Source: Herpetosiphon giganteus (GTDB taxonomy: Bacteria > Chloroflexota > Chloroflexia > Chloroflexales > Herpetosiphonaceae). Taken from it: a DNA stretch of 64,000 nucleotides. The notes below the pieces were generated by a model that ran no database searches, was not told where the DNA came from, and saw nothing but the letters and a program-made list of their open reading frames with translations. A program made the translations under genes and the position numbers. The stretch spans positions 62,001 to 126,000 of the forward strand of contig NZ_JAFBCZ010000001.1 in assembly GCF_016907925.1 (NCBI RefSeq), in the 5' to 3' direction. Of this stretch, positions 28,637 through 37,117 are shown in pieces (positions within the stretch are counted from its first letter, which is position 1; each line of letters opens with the position of its first letter).

Positions 28637-29629
28637 ATGACATTTGCTTATCCGTTGTTATTTTGGTTGTTGCCGATTGTGCCGATTGTTTGGTGGGCTA
28701 TGTATCGCCGCAGTCGGGGCGAAGTCGTCACCATGCGTTTCTCCGATTTGGGTATGCTGCGCGGGGTCAAACCATCGTGGCGCATTCGCATGCGGCCATT
28801 GCTGATTTCGCTGCGCGCGGCGGCGCTGGGCTTGTTGGTCGTCGTCTTGTCGCGACCACAATATGCCCAAAGCTCCGAGCGAGTTGTGCGCGAAGGGATC
28901 GATATTCAGCTAGCTTTAGATATTTCGCTGAGTATGAAGGCTGGAGATTTCGATCCCAAAGATCGAATTACCGTGGCCAAAGAAGTCATTGCCGAGTTTA
29001 TCAAAGGTCGCAAAGATGACCGGATTGGCTTGGTGGTTTTTTCGGGCAATGCCTTTACACAAGTTCCATTGACGCTTGATTATGACTTTTTGCAAACCTT
29101 ATTGAGCCAAGTGCAAACAGTGCGTCGCCCTGATGGAACGGCGATTGGCACTGCCTTGGCCCACTCGGTCAATGGCTTGCGCAACAGCACTACCAAAAGT
29201 AAAGTCGTGATTTTGCTAACCGACGGCTCAAGTAATCGTGGCGATATTGAGCCAGCCCAAGCTGCCGAAATTGCGCGCGCCTTGGATGTGCGGGTTTACA
29301 CGATTTTGGTCGGCAAACCAGGCGGCGGTGAATATCCCGTCCATGATGCTTGGCGCGATGAAACCTACCTAATTCCAGCGCCAACCGCCGAAGATGAAGT
29401 GGCATTGCGCGACATTGCCGAACAAACTGGTGGGATTTTCTTTCGCGCTGGCGATGAGCAAGGTTTGCGCGATGTCTACGACACGATCGATAAAATGGAA
29501 CGCTCGCAAGTTGCCAGCGAAAAATTGGTTCGCTACACCGAGGCTTGGCAACCATGGGCCGCCGGCGCATTGTTGCTCTTGATGATTGAAATTTTGCTAC
29601 GCAATACGATCCTACGGAGTATTGGCTAA
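28637..29629 (+). CDS. batA: BatA-like von Willebrand factor A membrane protein
   Basis: A 330-residue protein. Two N-terminal spans (FAYPLLFWLLPIVPIVWWAM and the one after RMRPLLISLRAAALGLLVVV), then a VWA domain with the MIDAS motif DISLSMK and the later TDG and Thr residues, and a C-terminal span (LLLLMIEILL). Start at the ATG 28637; an upstream in-frame extension is translated from the repeat and is rejected. Its stop overlaps the next start by one base. Confidence 0.88.
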   Translation: MTFAYPLLFWLLPIVPIVWWAMYRRSRGEVVTMRFSDLGMLRGVKPSWRIRMRPLLISLRAAALGLLVVVLSRPQYAQSSERVVREGIDIQLALDISLSMKAGDFDPKDRITVAKEVIAEFIKGRKDDRIGLVVFSGNAFTQVPLTLDYDFLQTLLSQVQTVRRPDGTAIGTALAHSVNGLRNSTTKSKVVILLTDGSSNRGDIEPAQAAEIARALDVRVYTILVGKPGGGEYPVHDAWRDETYLIPAPTAEDEVALRDIAEQTGGIFFRAGDEQGLRDVYDTIDKMERSQVASEKLVRYTEAWQPWAAGALLLLMIEILLRNTILRSIG

Positions 29630-30642
29630 TGGCACTTGTTCCTGCAAATTTGTGGCTCTTATTGGTCTTGTTACCCTTGGCTGGCGTGTTTTGGCTCGCT
29701 CGCCGTGCCGAAGAGCGCGATCGGGCGGCATTGGGCGATCCTGGGCTAATTGCTTCGTTGCTTTCGATGTTGCCACAGCGCCAACGCCGCATTCGCATGG
29801 CCTTGCAACTGAGCGCTGTCGGCTTAATTATTGTGGCCTTAGCGCGTCCAGTGTGGGGCAGCGGCGACGAAACGCTCAAGCGCAGCGGCTTGCAAGTGCT
29901 GATTTTACTTGATGGCTCGCGCAGTATGGCCGCGCAAGATGTTCGGCCCTCGCGAATCGATGCCAGCAAACGGATTGTGCTGGCAATGCTTGATCGCTTA
30001 GACGGCAATCAGGTGGGCATGCTGATGTTTGGTTCTTCGAGCTACGTGCAATTTCCCTTGACCAGCGACCTTGCTGCGGCCCGCTCCTTGGTCGAGCCAA
30101 TCAATCCGCGCGGGCTTTCGCTTGGTGGCACTGATGTTGAAGAAGTCATCACCGAGGGCTTGCGCTCGTTTCCAATTGGCCAAGTCGAAGGCCGCACGAT
30201 GATTTTGATTACCGATGGTGGCGACTCCGACCCACAAGCTGATGGTGAGGCGGTTGCAGCCGCTCGTGAAGCCGCCAAAATGGGCCTGACAATTCATACA
30301 ATTGGCATGGCAACCGAGTCTGGAGGCCAGATTCCAGTCTATGATGACCTTGGTAACATTAGCTATGTCGAAGATCAAGGCCAACGGGTGATTAGCAAGC
30401 TCAACCAGCCATTGCTTGAGCAAATTGCCTCGGCAACTGGGGGAACTTACTTCGACGGTAGTTCGTTAGATCTCGACAAGTTGCAAACAGCGCTCGAACA
30501 AAGCGCACCTGTCGATATGGCCGATCAAACCAGACGAATTTATAGCGAGCGGTTTTATCTTTTCGCAGGGCTTGCTTTTATCTTATTGGTTCTTGATGTC
30601 TATGTTGGGCGCTTGGATCAAGGAAAGGTGGCTACAGCATGA
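29629..30642 (+). CDS. batB: BatB-like von Willebrand factor A membrane protein
   Basis: A 337-residue relative of the preceding gene. N-terminal spans at about 7-24 and 57-74, a VWA domain with MIDAS motif DGSRSM (Asp-x-Ser-x-Ser kept), ITDGGD, and a C-terminal span (LFAGLAFILLVLDVYVG). It overlaps the preceding gene by one base and the next by four, so translation is coupled. In the Bat scheme BatA and BatB form paired membrane-bound VWA subunits. Confidence 0.88.
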   Translation: MALVPANLWLLLVLLPLAGVFWLARRAEERDRAALGDPGLIASLLSMLPQRQRRIRMALQLSAVGLIIVALARPVWGSGDETLKRSGLQVLILLDGSRSMAAQDVRPSRIDASKRIVLAMLDRLDGNQVGMLMFGSSSYVQFPLTSDLAAARSLVEPINPRGLSLGGTDVEEVITEGLRSFPIGQVEGRTMILITDGGDSDPQADGEAVAAAREAAKMGLTIHTIGMATESGGQIPVYDDLGNISYVEDQGQRVISKLNQPLLEQIASATGGTYFDGSSLDLDKLQTALEQSAPVDMADQTRRIYSERFYLFAGLAFILLVLDVYVGRLDQGKVATA

Positions 30643-31385
30643 AACGAACACCAGCGATTGTGAGCACGGGCTTGCTGTTAGTAGCCCTCACTGGTTGTGG
30701 CGCACCGTCTGCCGCCGATATGAATGCAGAGGGCAACGCACTCTACGAGCAGGGTGTTTATGGCCAAGCGCTCAATCAATATAAAGAAGCAGCCTTGATG
30801 GCTCCTGATCGGCCCGAGCCGCATGTTAATTTGGGCAATACCCGCTATCAAATGGGCGATTATTTAGGCGCGGTCGAAGCCCCAAATGCTGCCTTGCAAA
30901 CTGCCGACCCAGCCACCCAAGCGATTATCTATTACAACCAAGGCAATGCCCATTTTCGGCTCGAAGAGCTTGATCAGGCGATTGATGCTTATAAAAAAAC
31001 CCTACGCATCAACCCCGATGATCTTGATGCCAAATATAATCTGGAGCTAGCCCAAAAAATTCAAGAGCAACAGCAACAACAGCAACAACAAGCGCAGAAT
31101 CAGCAAGATCCCAATCAGCAGCAGCCACAGGATGGCCAGCAAGATCCCAATCAGCCGCCCCAAAATGGCCAAGAACCACCTGAGCAAGAGCCTGGCGGCG
31201 GTCAACAACCACCAGAACGACCTGAAGCGCCGCCATCAAGCATCAGTCCTGGTGAAGCAGAGCGTCAGTTAGACCAATTAAAACGTAGCGAAGATCGCAA
31301 TCGTGAGGATCTTTACGATAATTATGCGGTTGGCGCAGATGGTAATCCCACCGATAACCAAGGTGGCGATGACGAAGGCTGGTAG
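30639..31385 (+). CDS. batC: BatC-like TPR lipoprotein
   Basis: A 248-residue protein. Signal peptide with lipobox LTGC (Cys20), two to three TPR repeats between residues 28 and 135, then a long glutamine- and proline-rich low-complexity stretch to about 205 and an acidic tail. TPR plus glutamine-rich tail is usual for BatC. Start ATG overlaps batB by four bases. It ends the operon, only 3 bases from the convergent next gene, with no terminator visible. Confidence 0.82.
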   Translation: MKRTPAIVSTGLLLVALTGCGAPSAADMNAEGNALYEQGVYGQALNQYKEAALMAPDRPEPHVNLGNTRYQMGDYLGAVEAPNAALQTADPATQAIIYYNQGNAHFRLEELDQAIDAYKKTLRINPDDLDAKYNLELAQKIQEQQQQQQQQAQNQQDPNQQQPQDGQQDPNQPPQNGQEPPEQEPGGGQQPPERPEAPPSSISPGEAERQLDQLKRSEDRNREDLYDNYAVGADGNPTDNQGGDDEGW

Positions 31386-31388
31386 GAT

Positions 31389-31970
31389 TTAGGCCAATTG
31401 GCGAGCCAGCGTGGGTGCAATATCTTCGCTGGCATAAAAACGTTGTTGGCTATATTCCAACACGCTTTGCCACGATGGATAGCGATAGATTGGATCGGCC
31501 ACGTGAATATAACTTGGGGCGGTTGCGCGGGCTTTGATCAAGGCATGGCCGCCATATTGGGTCAATGATTGGCCCTGCCCGCCCCCAACCCAATGCCCCT
31601 GCAAAAATTGCCAAGCCTGATGCAACATCACCTGCGGGCTGGCCACGCGATACAAACTCCCCTCACCAAAACCCGTTGCCCGATAAATCTGGCGCTCAGG
31701 ATCGCTATAGATTGGAATTGGCAAGCGATAGAGCCGCGCAAATGCTTGGGCTGCTGCTGGCTCGGCCATCGTAATTACTGCCAAATTAATATCCAACATG
31801 CGAAACGCCGTGGTGTACTCATACAAATCAAGCAAATTGCTGCGACACACCGCGCAGCCTGGATGGCGCAAAAAAACCAAGAGCGCCGCTTGATCGCGCC
31901 ATAATGAGCCAAAGGGTAAACTCTGATTATACATATCGCGAATTGAAATCAGGGGCAGGGCTGTATCCAT
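31389..31970 (-). CDS. AhpC/TSA-type thioredoxin-fold protein
   Basis: A 193-residue cytoplasmic protein with the peroxiredoxin-like AhpC/TSA_2 pattern: LLVFLRHPGCAVCRSNLLDL gives a CxxC at residues 39 and 42. The later IPIYSDPERQIYRATGFGEG also fits. It is likely a thiol-disulphide or peroxide enzyme; the substrate is unknown. Relatives may carry selenocysteine at this position, but here both are ordinary cysteine codons. No partner gene adjoins it on the same strand. Confidence 0.78.
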   Translation of the reverse strand: MDTALPLISIRDMYNQSLPFGSLWRDQAALLVFLRHPGCAVCRSNLLDLYEYTTAFRMLDINLAVITMAEPAAAQAFARLYRLPIPIYSDPERQIYRATGFGEGSLYRVASPQVMLHQAWQFLQGHWVGGGQGQSLTQYGGHALIKARATAPSYIHVADPIYRYPSWQSVLEYSQQRFYASEDIAPTLARQLA

Positions 31971-32175
31971 CGCTAGGTTCCTCGTAGCTTAAATTGGAGC
32001 AGTATAGGCATACGATAGCATTGCCCGACACACAATAGTAGGTAACATTATGGTTAACTTCGGCTAGTTCTTTTGATCTAGTTTAGCCGTAACACTTAGT
32101 ACTGATGGCCTAACCCGCGCACATTGCTAAACTTCTGGTATTGAAATGTTAGTTCTTTACTGGTGAGGTGTGGCA

Positions 32176-32658
32176 ATGTTTCTGATTTTGCATATTATTG
32201 GAGCACTGGTGGCGCTGGGCACGGGCTTGGCGGCCTATCGCTGGCAAAATGGCACAAAAATTCACCGCTGGATTGGCAAAGGCTATTTGCTTGGCTGGGT
32301 TACGTTATTTAGCACTGGGATTATTATTAGCCGCCAAGGCATTACTGCGCCAGACGTACTCAATGGCTTAGGTATGGCTTCTGCGGCCTTTGCCTATGGC
32401 GTAATCTTCTTTCGCAAACGCTTGGGGCGGCGCTGGTTGCGCTTGCACTATCAATGGATGAGCCAATCGTATGCCTTTGTATGTGTCGCAACCCTGAACC
32501 AATTGATTGCTCGTATGGGCATTGAAATTACCTTTTTGATCTTTGCGGCTGAGGTTTCCTTGCCATTCTTTATCTTGCCGTATGTGGGCAAAAAGCTTGA
32601 TCAACGCTATGGCTTTGCTTCCAAGCCCAACCCATTAGGCAATCCCGCCAGCAATTAG
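32176..32658 (+). CDS. Membrane protein, DUF2306-like
   Basis: A 160-residue protein with four hydrophobic spans. Histidines occur in LHIIGAL, KIHRWIGKGY and RWLRLHYQWM, a layout like the DUF2306 family of predicted membrane proteins, where histidines may bind haem or metal. ATG at 32176 is favoured over a GTG two codons earlier because GAGGT is then well spaced. No functional neighbours. Confidence 0.65.
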   Translation: MFLILHIIGALVALGTGLAAYRWQNGTKIHRWIGKGYLLGWVTLFSTGIIISRQGITAPDVLNGLGMASAAFAYGVIFFRKRLGRRWLRLHYQWMSQSYAFVCVATLNQLIARMGIEITFLIFAAEVSLPFFILPYVGKKLDQRYGFASKPNPLGNPASN

Positions 32659-32765
32659 GCTCAACCATTGAGCAATTGCAAGCCCCTCGCCTATGCTATG
32701 GGCCAGGGGTTGGGCTAGGCAAGAATGCTATAGTATTGAGGCCGATTTAGCCGAGTAGATGGTTT

Positions 32766-34319
32766 ATGATGCTTCCGGAATCAACCCCAACTGAACAACA
32801 AACCCAGCAAGATCGGATTCACGGCCAGAGTTTATCGTGGTCGGGAATTATCGCAGGGCTGGTAGCCTGTATCGTGCCGCTGATCATTGGGGTCAGCACT
32901 GGCAGCCTGTATGGTTGGCGCTTAGCAGTATATATTGCAGCAGGCAGCTGTTATTTTTTACTCAAACGCGTTTTCTGGGCCGAAACCGCATTTTGTTTGC
33001 GCATGCGGCGTTATCCACAATTGTTAATTAGCGTAGTTTTTGGCCTTGCAGCCTTGATGCAATTAATCAGCGGCGATTTTACGACCCAACCAATTGCCTT
33101 TATGGTGCCAATGGTGTTTATTGCCGGAACCTACCCATTGCCCAAAACCCTCGTGATTGCAGGCTTTATTTCTATTTTGATGAGTGCCTGTTTTATTTTA
33201 GCGGGCTTGCCACTCAATAGCATGGGCTTCTCTGGTTTATCGAGCCAAATCGTCTTGCTCTTATTTGTCACCTTGTTTGGCTATGTGACCAACCAATCGG
33301 TCTTGACCCGCCACCAAGTTGAGCAACTAGCCCAAGAGTTGGCCCAAGAACGTGATTATTTACGGCAACTCAGTGCAAGCACCGCCGCGTTATCGAGCGA
33401 AGTTGAATTAAGTCGGGTTTTGGCCCAAGTGGCCGAGGCAGGCCGCACCCTGGCCAATGCCCAAGCGGTAACAGTTGCGCTACGCGAAGATAGCGAATGG
33501 CGAATTGCGACCAGCATTGGCAGCCCCGAACCAAACCAACATAGTCTCGAAATAGCGCTGCATGCCAAGGGCGAAGCAATTGGGCGTTTGACCTGCTGGA
33601 GTGCTGAGCCAGCCAATGCAGCCTTGCGCCAAGCGCTTCAGCCATTTGCCGATGCTGCTGCGTTGGCAATTTATAATGCCCAGCTTTACGAACAAGCCCG
33701 CTTCTCGGCAACCCTCGCCGAACGCAACCGCCTCGCGCGCGATTTTCACGATACGCTAGCCCAGCAATTAACTGGGTTGCGTTTGCAAATTGAGGCTGGC
33801 ATGCGCAATCTGCATCAACCAGAAAAAGCCCAAATTCGCTTGCAAAAAGCCTACGATTTGGCCTTGGCGGCCTTGCACGATTTGCGCCGCAGCGTCTGGA
33901 ATTTATCTGCACCAGCGATTGATGGACGGGTACTCAACGATGTGCTGGCCGAATTGGTGGATACTTTTCATCAGCGCACCAATATTCAAAGCCAATATAG
34001 CCACGATGGGCAGGAGTTGAACTTGCCCAGCGAGATGGCGATTCAGGTGCTGCGGGTGGTCAATGAAGCGCTGAGCAATGTCGAGAAGCATGCGCAAGCC
34101 CAGCATGTAGCAATTCGCTCAACAGTTGCTGCGGGCCAATTGCAAATTACGGTCAGCGATGATGGTCAAGGCTTTGAACTCGCCACGGTGCAACAAACCG
34201 CAAGTGGAGGCTTTGGCCTCACCAGCATGCGCGAACGCACACAGCTGATTCATGGTACGCTCTCGATTCAAAGCCAGCCAACCGCTGGCACGCTGTTGAC
34301 CTTGTGTTTGCCGTTGTAA
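32766..34319 (+). CDS. Membrane sensor histidine kinase, NarX/LiaS type with GAF-like domain
   Basis: A 517-residue kinase. Five or six N-terminal spans (residues 25-175), a coiled coil, a degenerate GAF-like domain (205-308), then HisKA_3 with His328 in RNRLARDFHDTLAQQLTGL, and the HATPase domain with RVVNEALSNVEKHAQA and DDGQGFEL. No response regulator lies next to it. Two adjacent ATGs are possible starts; neither has a strong ribosome-binding site. Confidence 0.88.
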   Translation: MMLPESTPTEQQTQQDRIHGQSLSWSGIIAGLVACIVPLIIGVSTGSLYGWRLAVYIAAGSCYFLLKRVFWAETAFCLRMRRYPQLLISVVFGLAALMQLISGDFTTQPIAFMVPMVFIAGTYPLPKTLVIAGFISILMSACFILAGLPLNSMGFSGLSSQIVLLLFVTLFGYVTNQSVLTRHQVEQLAQELAQERDYLRQLSASTAALSSEVELSRVLAQVAEAGRTLANAQAVTVALREDSEWRIATSIGSPEPNQHSLEIALHAKGEAIGRLTCWSAEPANAALRQALQPFADAAALAIYNAQLYEQARFSATLAERNRLARDFHDTLAQQLTGLRLQIEAGMRNLHQPEKAQIRLQKAYDLALAALHDLRRSVWNLSAPAIDGRVLNDVLAELVDTFHQRTNIQSQYSHDGQELNLPSEMAIQVLRVVNEALSNVEKHAQAQHVAIRSTVAAGQLQITVSDDGQGFELATVQQTASGGFGLTSMRERTQLIHGTLSIQSQPTAGTLLTLCLPL

Positions 34320-34859
34320 ATCTTGGGGATTGGTTGTTGGGGGCTGGGGCCAAGGATATGTTATAACCACGAAGCGCACGAAGATTCACGAAGCTTTTTA
34401 GCCACGAATTGCACGAATTGCACGAAAGTCTCTTTTTTAGCCACAGATTTTAAGATTATGTTCTATGTTCTATGTTCTTTTTGACTTTTGACTTTTGATT
34501 TCAGCCTTTCCTTCATCCCTCATAATTCATCCTTCATCCTTGTTCTATGCTCTATGCTCTCTGTTCTTTTTGACTTTTGACTTTTGATTTCAGCCTTTCC
34601 TTCATCCCTCATCCTTCATCCTTCATCCTTGTTCTATGCTCTATGTTCTTTTTTGATTTTTGACTTCTGACTTCTGACCTTTGATAATTCATCCTTCATC
34701 CTTTCCATGCTGAGGACTAATGGTATAGCCAGATGGGTTGGAAAATTAATAGTTTCGCGGTAGGATAGCGACATCAACAGCTACCCTGATAGCGAGCCAT
34801 TGATGCGCCACCTAATTGAGGTGGTCTTTTTGGTTGGCTATCAGCATCTTGAGGGGTTT
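34320..34859. repeat. 540-base gap, mostly dispersed low-complexity repeats
   Basis: From about 34365 to 34705 the sequence is a mosaic of recurring words: CACGAAGCGCACGAAGATTC, TTCTATGTTCTATG, TTTTGACTTTTGACTTTTGA and TTCATCCCTCATCCTTCAT, several in two or three tandem blocks. After 34720 it becomes ordinary sequence leading to yitT. There is no open reading frame of substance and no fixed spacer length, so it is not a CRISPR array. Confidence 0.75.
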
Positions 34860-35738
34860 ATGCACCGTTTAGCTATTCGCCGCGAACAAATTCCCGGCAT
34901 TCTGCGTGATTATTTGGTGATGACGATTGGTACATTGTGTATCGCGCTCGCCTTGAATATATTTCTCGAACCAAACAATGTGATTTTTGGTGGGGTCACA
35001 GGGATTGCGGCCATGCTCAAAACCTTGTTTGGTTTGCCAATCGGGATAACCTCGTTGGCGCTCAACATTCCGCTGTTTATTATCGGCTTGAAGCGCTTGG
35101 GCGGCTTTGTTTTTGGCATGCGTACCGTCTTCGCGACGGTGATGCTTTCGGTCTTTATTGATTTGACGGCCAATCGCGTGGACCAGTTTGTGCAGCGCGA
35201 GCCGTTGCTCTATATCGCCTATGGAGCTGTACTGAGCGGCATCGGCACAGGCTTGGTGTTGCGGGTTGGCGGCACAACTGGCGGGGTGGATATTGTCGCG
35301 CGCTTGTTGCAACAATGGCGTGGCATTCGGCCAGGCCAATCGATGTTGATTGCCAGTGTCGTAGTTTTCGGCGCAGCAGGCTGGATTTATGGCGCAACGC
35401 CAGTGCTGTATGCCTTATTGTTGGCCTTTATCGAAACCCGCGTGATCGATATTGTGTTGGAAGGCTTTAGTGATGGCCGTTCAGCCTTGATTGTTTCAAA
35501 TAAACCAGAGGCGATTCGCGATGCAGTATTGCATGATCTTGATCGGGGCGTGACCATGCTTGAAGGGCGCGGCGGTTATAGTGGTGAAGAACGAGCGGTG
35601 TTGATGTGTGTGATCAGCCAAGCAGAAATTGCGATTCTCAAAAAACTGATTTACAACATCGATCCACGAGCGTTTGTGGTAATGACCGAAGCCGTTGAAG
35701 TGTTGGGTGAAGGTTTCAGGCCCGCCAAGGCCGAATAA
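34860..35738 (+). CDS. YitT-family membrane protein (DUF161 plus DUF2179)
   Basis: A 292-residue protein. Five to six spans in the first 200 residues, with FLEPNNVIFGGVTGIAAML and GTGLVLRVGGTTGGVDIVARLL typical of YitT/DUF161, then a soluble C-terminal DUF2179 domain with GVTMLEGRGGYSGEERAVLMCVISQAE. ATG at 34860 is chosen for GAGGGG just upstream and for family length. Transported or sensed substrate unknown. Confidence 0.88.
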   Translation: MHRLAIRREQIPGILRDYLVMTIGTLCIALALNIFLEPNNVIFGGVTGIAAMLKTLFGLPIGITSLALNIPLFIIGLKRLGGFVFGMRTVFATVMLSVFIDLTANRVDQFVQREPLLYIAYGAVLSGIGTGLVLRVGGTTGGVDIVARLLQQWRGIRPGQSMLIASVVVFGAAGWIYGATPVLYALLLAFIETRVIDIVLEGFSDGRSALIVSNKPEAIRDAVLHDLDRGVTMLEGRGGYSGEERAVLMCVISQAEIAILKKLIYNIDPRAFVVMTEAVEVLGEGFRPAKAE

Positions 35739-35765
35739 AAAAATCACCCGCCGAAGCGAGTGATT
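35737..35765 (-). terminator. Terminator of tRNA-Thr, overlapping the yitT stop
   Basis: AATCAC-C-CGC and GCG-A-GTGATT arms around a CGAA loop (35742-35765). On the minus strand this hairpin is followed by seven T residues (35743-35737). It lies only 4 bases past the tRNA 3' end. Confidence 0.8.
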
Positions 35766-35768
35766 GCA

Positions 35769-35844
35769 TGGAGCCGATGACGAGACTTGAACTCGTGACC
35801 TACTATTTACGAAACAGTTGCTCTGCCAACTGAGCTACATCGGC
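35769..35844 (-). tRNA. tRNA-Thr(CGT)
   Basis: A 76-base tRNA with encoded CCA. Acceptor GCCGATG/CATCGGC, D arm with AGCTCAGTTGGCAGAGC, anticodon stem ACTGT/ATAGT with loop TTCGTAA (anticodon CGT, reading ACG), and T arm ending GTTCAAGTC. Its own promoter and terminator make it a single-gene unit. Confidence 0.96.
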
Positions 35845-35859
35845 TGATGTGCGCTGAAA

Positions 35860-35888
35860 ATTATAGCAGTGCCCATCAGCCTTGTCAA
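35860..35888 (-). promoter_or_regulatory. Consensus sigma-70 promoter of tRNA-Thr
   Basis: TTGACA (35888-35883), a 17-base spacer, TATAAT (35865-35860), preceded by an extended TGC. A perfect match in both hexamers. The tRNA starts 15 bases beyond the -10. Confidence 0.92.
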
Positions 35889-36403
35889 ATAGAATACGAG
35901 GGGTCAGGGGTCAGGGGTCAGGGGTCAGTGATAGAAGAAGGCTCTAGGCTCTAGACTATCGGGAATTCTTGACTTACCACAAAATATTCCGATAGCCTAG
36001 AGCCCTCAGCCAATAGCCACCCATCCTCTGCGCCTCTGCGTTAAAAGCTCTATGTTCTATGTGTACTGATTCATTGCGTTAACAACGATTCCCCCCTCAC
36101 CCCCTAGCCCCCGCTCCCGTCGAACGGGCGAGGGGAACCGCTGAATCAGGGTTCCCCTCGCCCGCGTTCATTGGGAGAGGGGCTGGGGGTGAGGGCATGC
36201 ACCTGGTTGCTAACCCAATGAACTATTACATCTATGCTCTATGTTCTATGCTCTTTGTTCTTTTTTGACTTCATCCTTTTGACTTTTGATTTCATCCCTC
36301 ATCCTTCATAATTCATCCTTTTGATTTTTGCCTTTTGATTTCTGACTTTATAATGGACTGGTTGCAGAACAACAATTCGCATGTGAACAAGGATTGAAGC
36401 ACA
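35889..36403. repeat. Repeat-filled gap before the nucleoside kinase
   Basis: It holds GGGGTCAGGGGTCAGGGGTC (35900-35930), an inverted pair GGCTCTAG/CTAGAGCC spanning about 35940-36005, a GCCTCTGCGTTAAA word, the GC-rich palindrome listed separately, then TCTATGTTCTATG, TTTTGACTT and TTCATCCCTCATCCTTC words to about 36345. A TATAAT at 36349-36354 without a good -35 may serve the kinase gene. Confidence 0.7.
36094..36195. repeat. GC-rich nested palindrome repeat, locus 2
   Basis: About 102 bases. Outer arms CCCTCACCCC and GGGGTGAGGG, inner arms GGGCGAGGGGAACC and GGTTCCCCTCGCCC around a 9-base centre. The most symmetric of the three copies. It could fold into a long cruciform or RNA hairpin. 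Confidence 0.75.
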
Positions 36404-37084
36404 ATGGGACATACATTTTTCGGCCAGCATTTGTATTTGAGCGTGGCTGGCAATATTGGGGTGGGCAAAAGTACCCTCGTCGAGACGTTAGCTGGTGCGT
36501 TTGGCTGGCAGCCCTACTACGAATTTGTGGCCGATCATCCCTATCTCGATGATTTTTATGCCGATAAACATCGCTGGGGCTTTCATTCGCAAATGTGGTT
36601 TTTGGCGCAGCGCTTCGAGCAACAACGCGAAATCGCCGATACGCCGATCTCACTAATTCAGGATCGCTCGATCTACGAGGATTACGAGGTCTTTGCCAAG
36701 GGTTTGTTGGAGCAGGGCATTATGAGCCATCGCGATTTTCGCAGCTATCGCAAGCTCTACCAAGCGCTTATCCAATCGACCACGCCGCCAACCTTGATGG
36801 TCTATTTGCGCGGCTCGGTGCCAACGCTCTTGGAGCGCATCAAAAAACGCGCGCGGCCAAGCGAGATGAATATTAGCGCCGATTATTTGAGCCATTTGAA
36901 TAATCGCTACGATGAATGGCTCCGCCGTTTTGAATTATGTCCAGTGCTGACGATTGAAACCGACGACTTGGATGTAGTCAATCGCGACGATCATCGCCAG
37001 CAAGTGATCGAGATTATTGGTCAGGCAGTTGGTCGGCGCAGCAATTTCCAATATCGTTTGCCAATCGAAGGCGACAAAGAATAA
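36404..37084 (+). CDS. Deoxynucleoside kinase (dAK/dGK/dCK family)
   Basis: Phosphorylates a deoxynucleoside with ATP in the salvage pathway. The 226-residue protein has the P-loop GNIGVGKST at residues 16-24, the substrate Glu in YYEFVADHP, and the DRS motif at 87-89 followed by IYED, which marks this family. The lid has KKRARPSEMN. Base specificity cannot be read from sequence alone. No adjacent partner gene. Alternative names would be deoxyadenosine or deoxyguanosine kinase. Confidence 0.9.
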   Translation: MGHTFFGQHLYLSVAGNIGVGKSTLVETLAGAFGWQPYYEFVADHPYLDDFYADKHRWGFHSQMWFLAQRFEQQREIADTPISLIQDRSIYEDYEVFAKGLLEQGIMSHRDFRSYRKLYQALIQSTTPPTLMVYLRGSVPTLLERIKKRARPSEMNISADYLSHLNNRYDEWLRRFELCPVLTIETDDLDVVNRDDHRQQVIEIIGQAVGRRSNFQYRLPIEGDKE

Positions 37085-37117
37085 GCCAAACAGCCCAAGT
37101 CGCGCATCGGCTTGGGC

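Noticed and set aside
29190-30008. 272-codon antisense frame across batA and batB
   Set aside because: It spans two clear VWA genes on the other strand, is rich in Arg and Ser as shadow frames are, and shows no domain.
31389-31970. Possible selenoprotein, because tRNA-Sec is present and related folds can use selenocysteine
   Set aside because: The CxxC motif is encoded by ordinary cysteine codons and the gene has no in-frame TGA.
34365-34705. Repeated blocks that might be taken for a CRISPR array
   Set aside because: Words vary in order and length, there are no unique spacers of constant size, and no cas genes are present.
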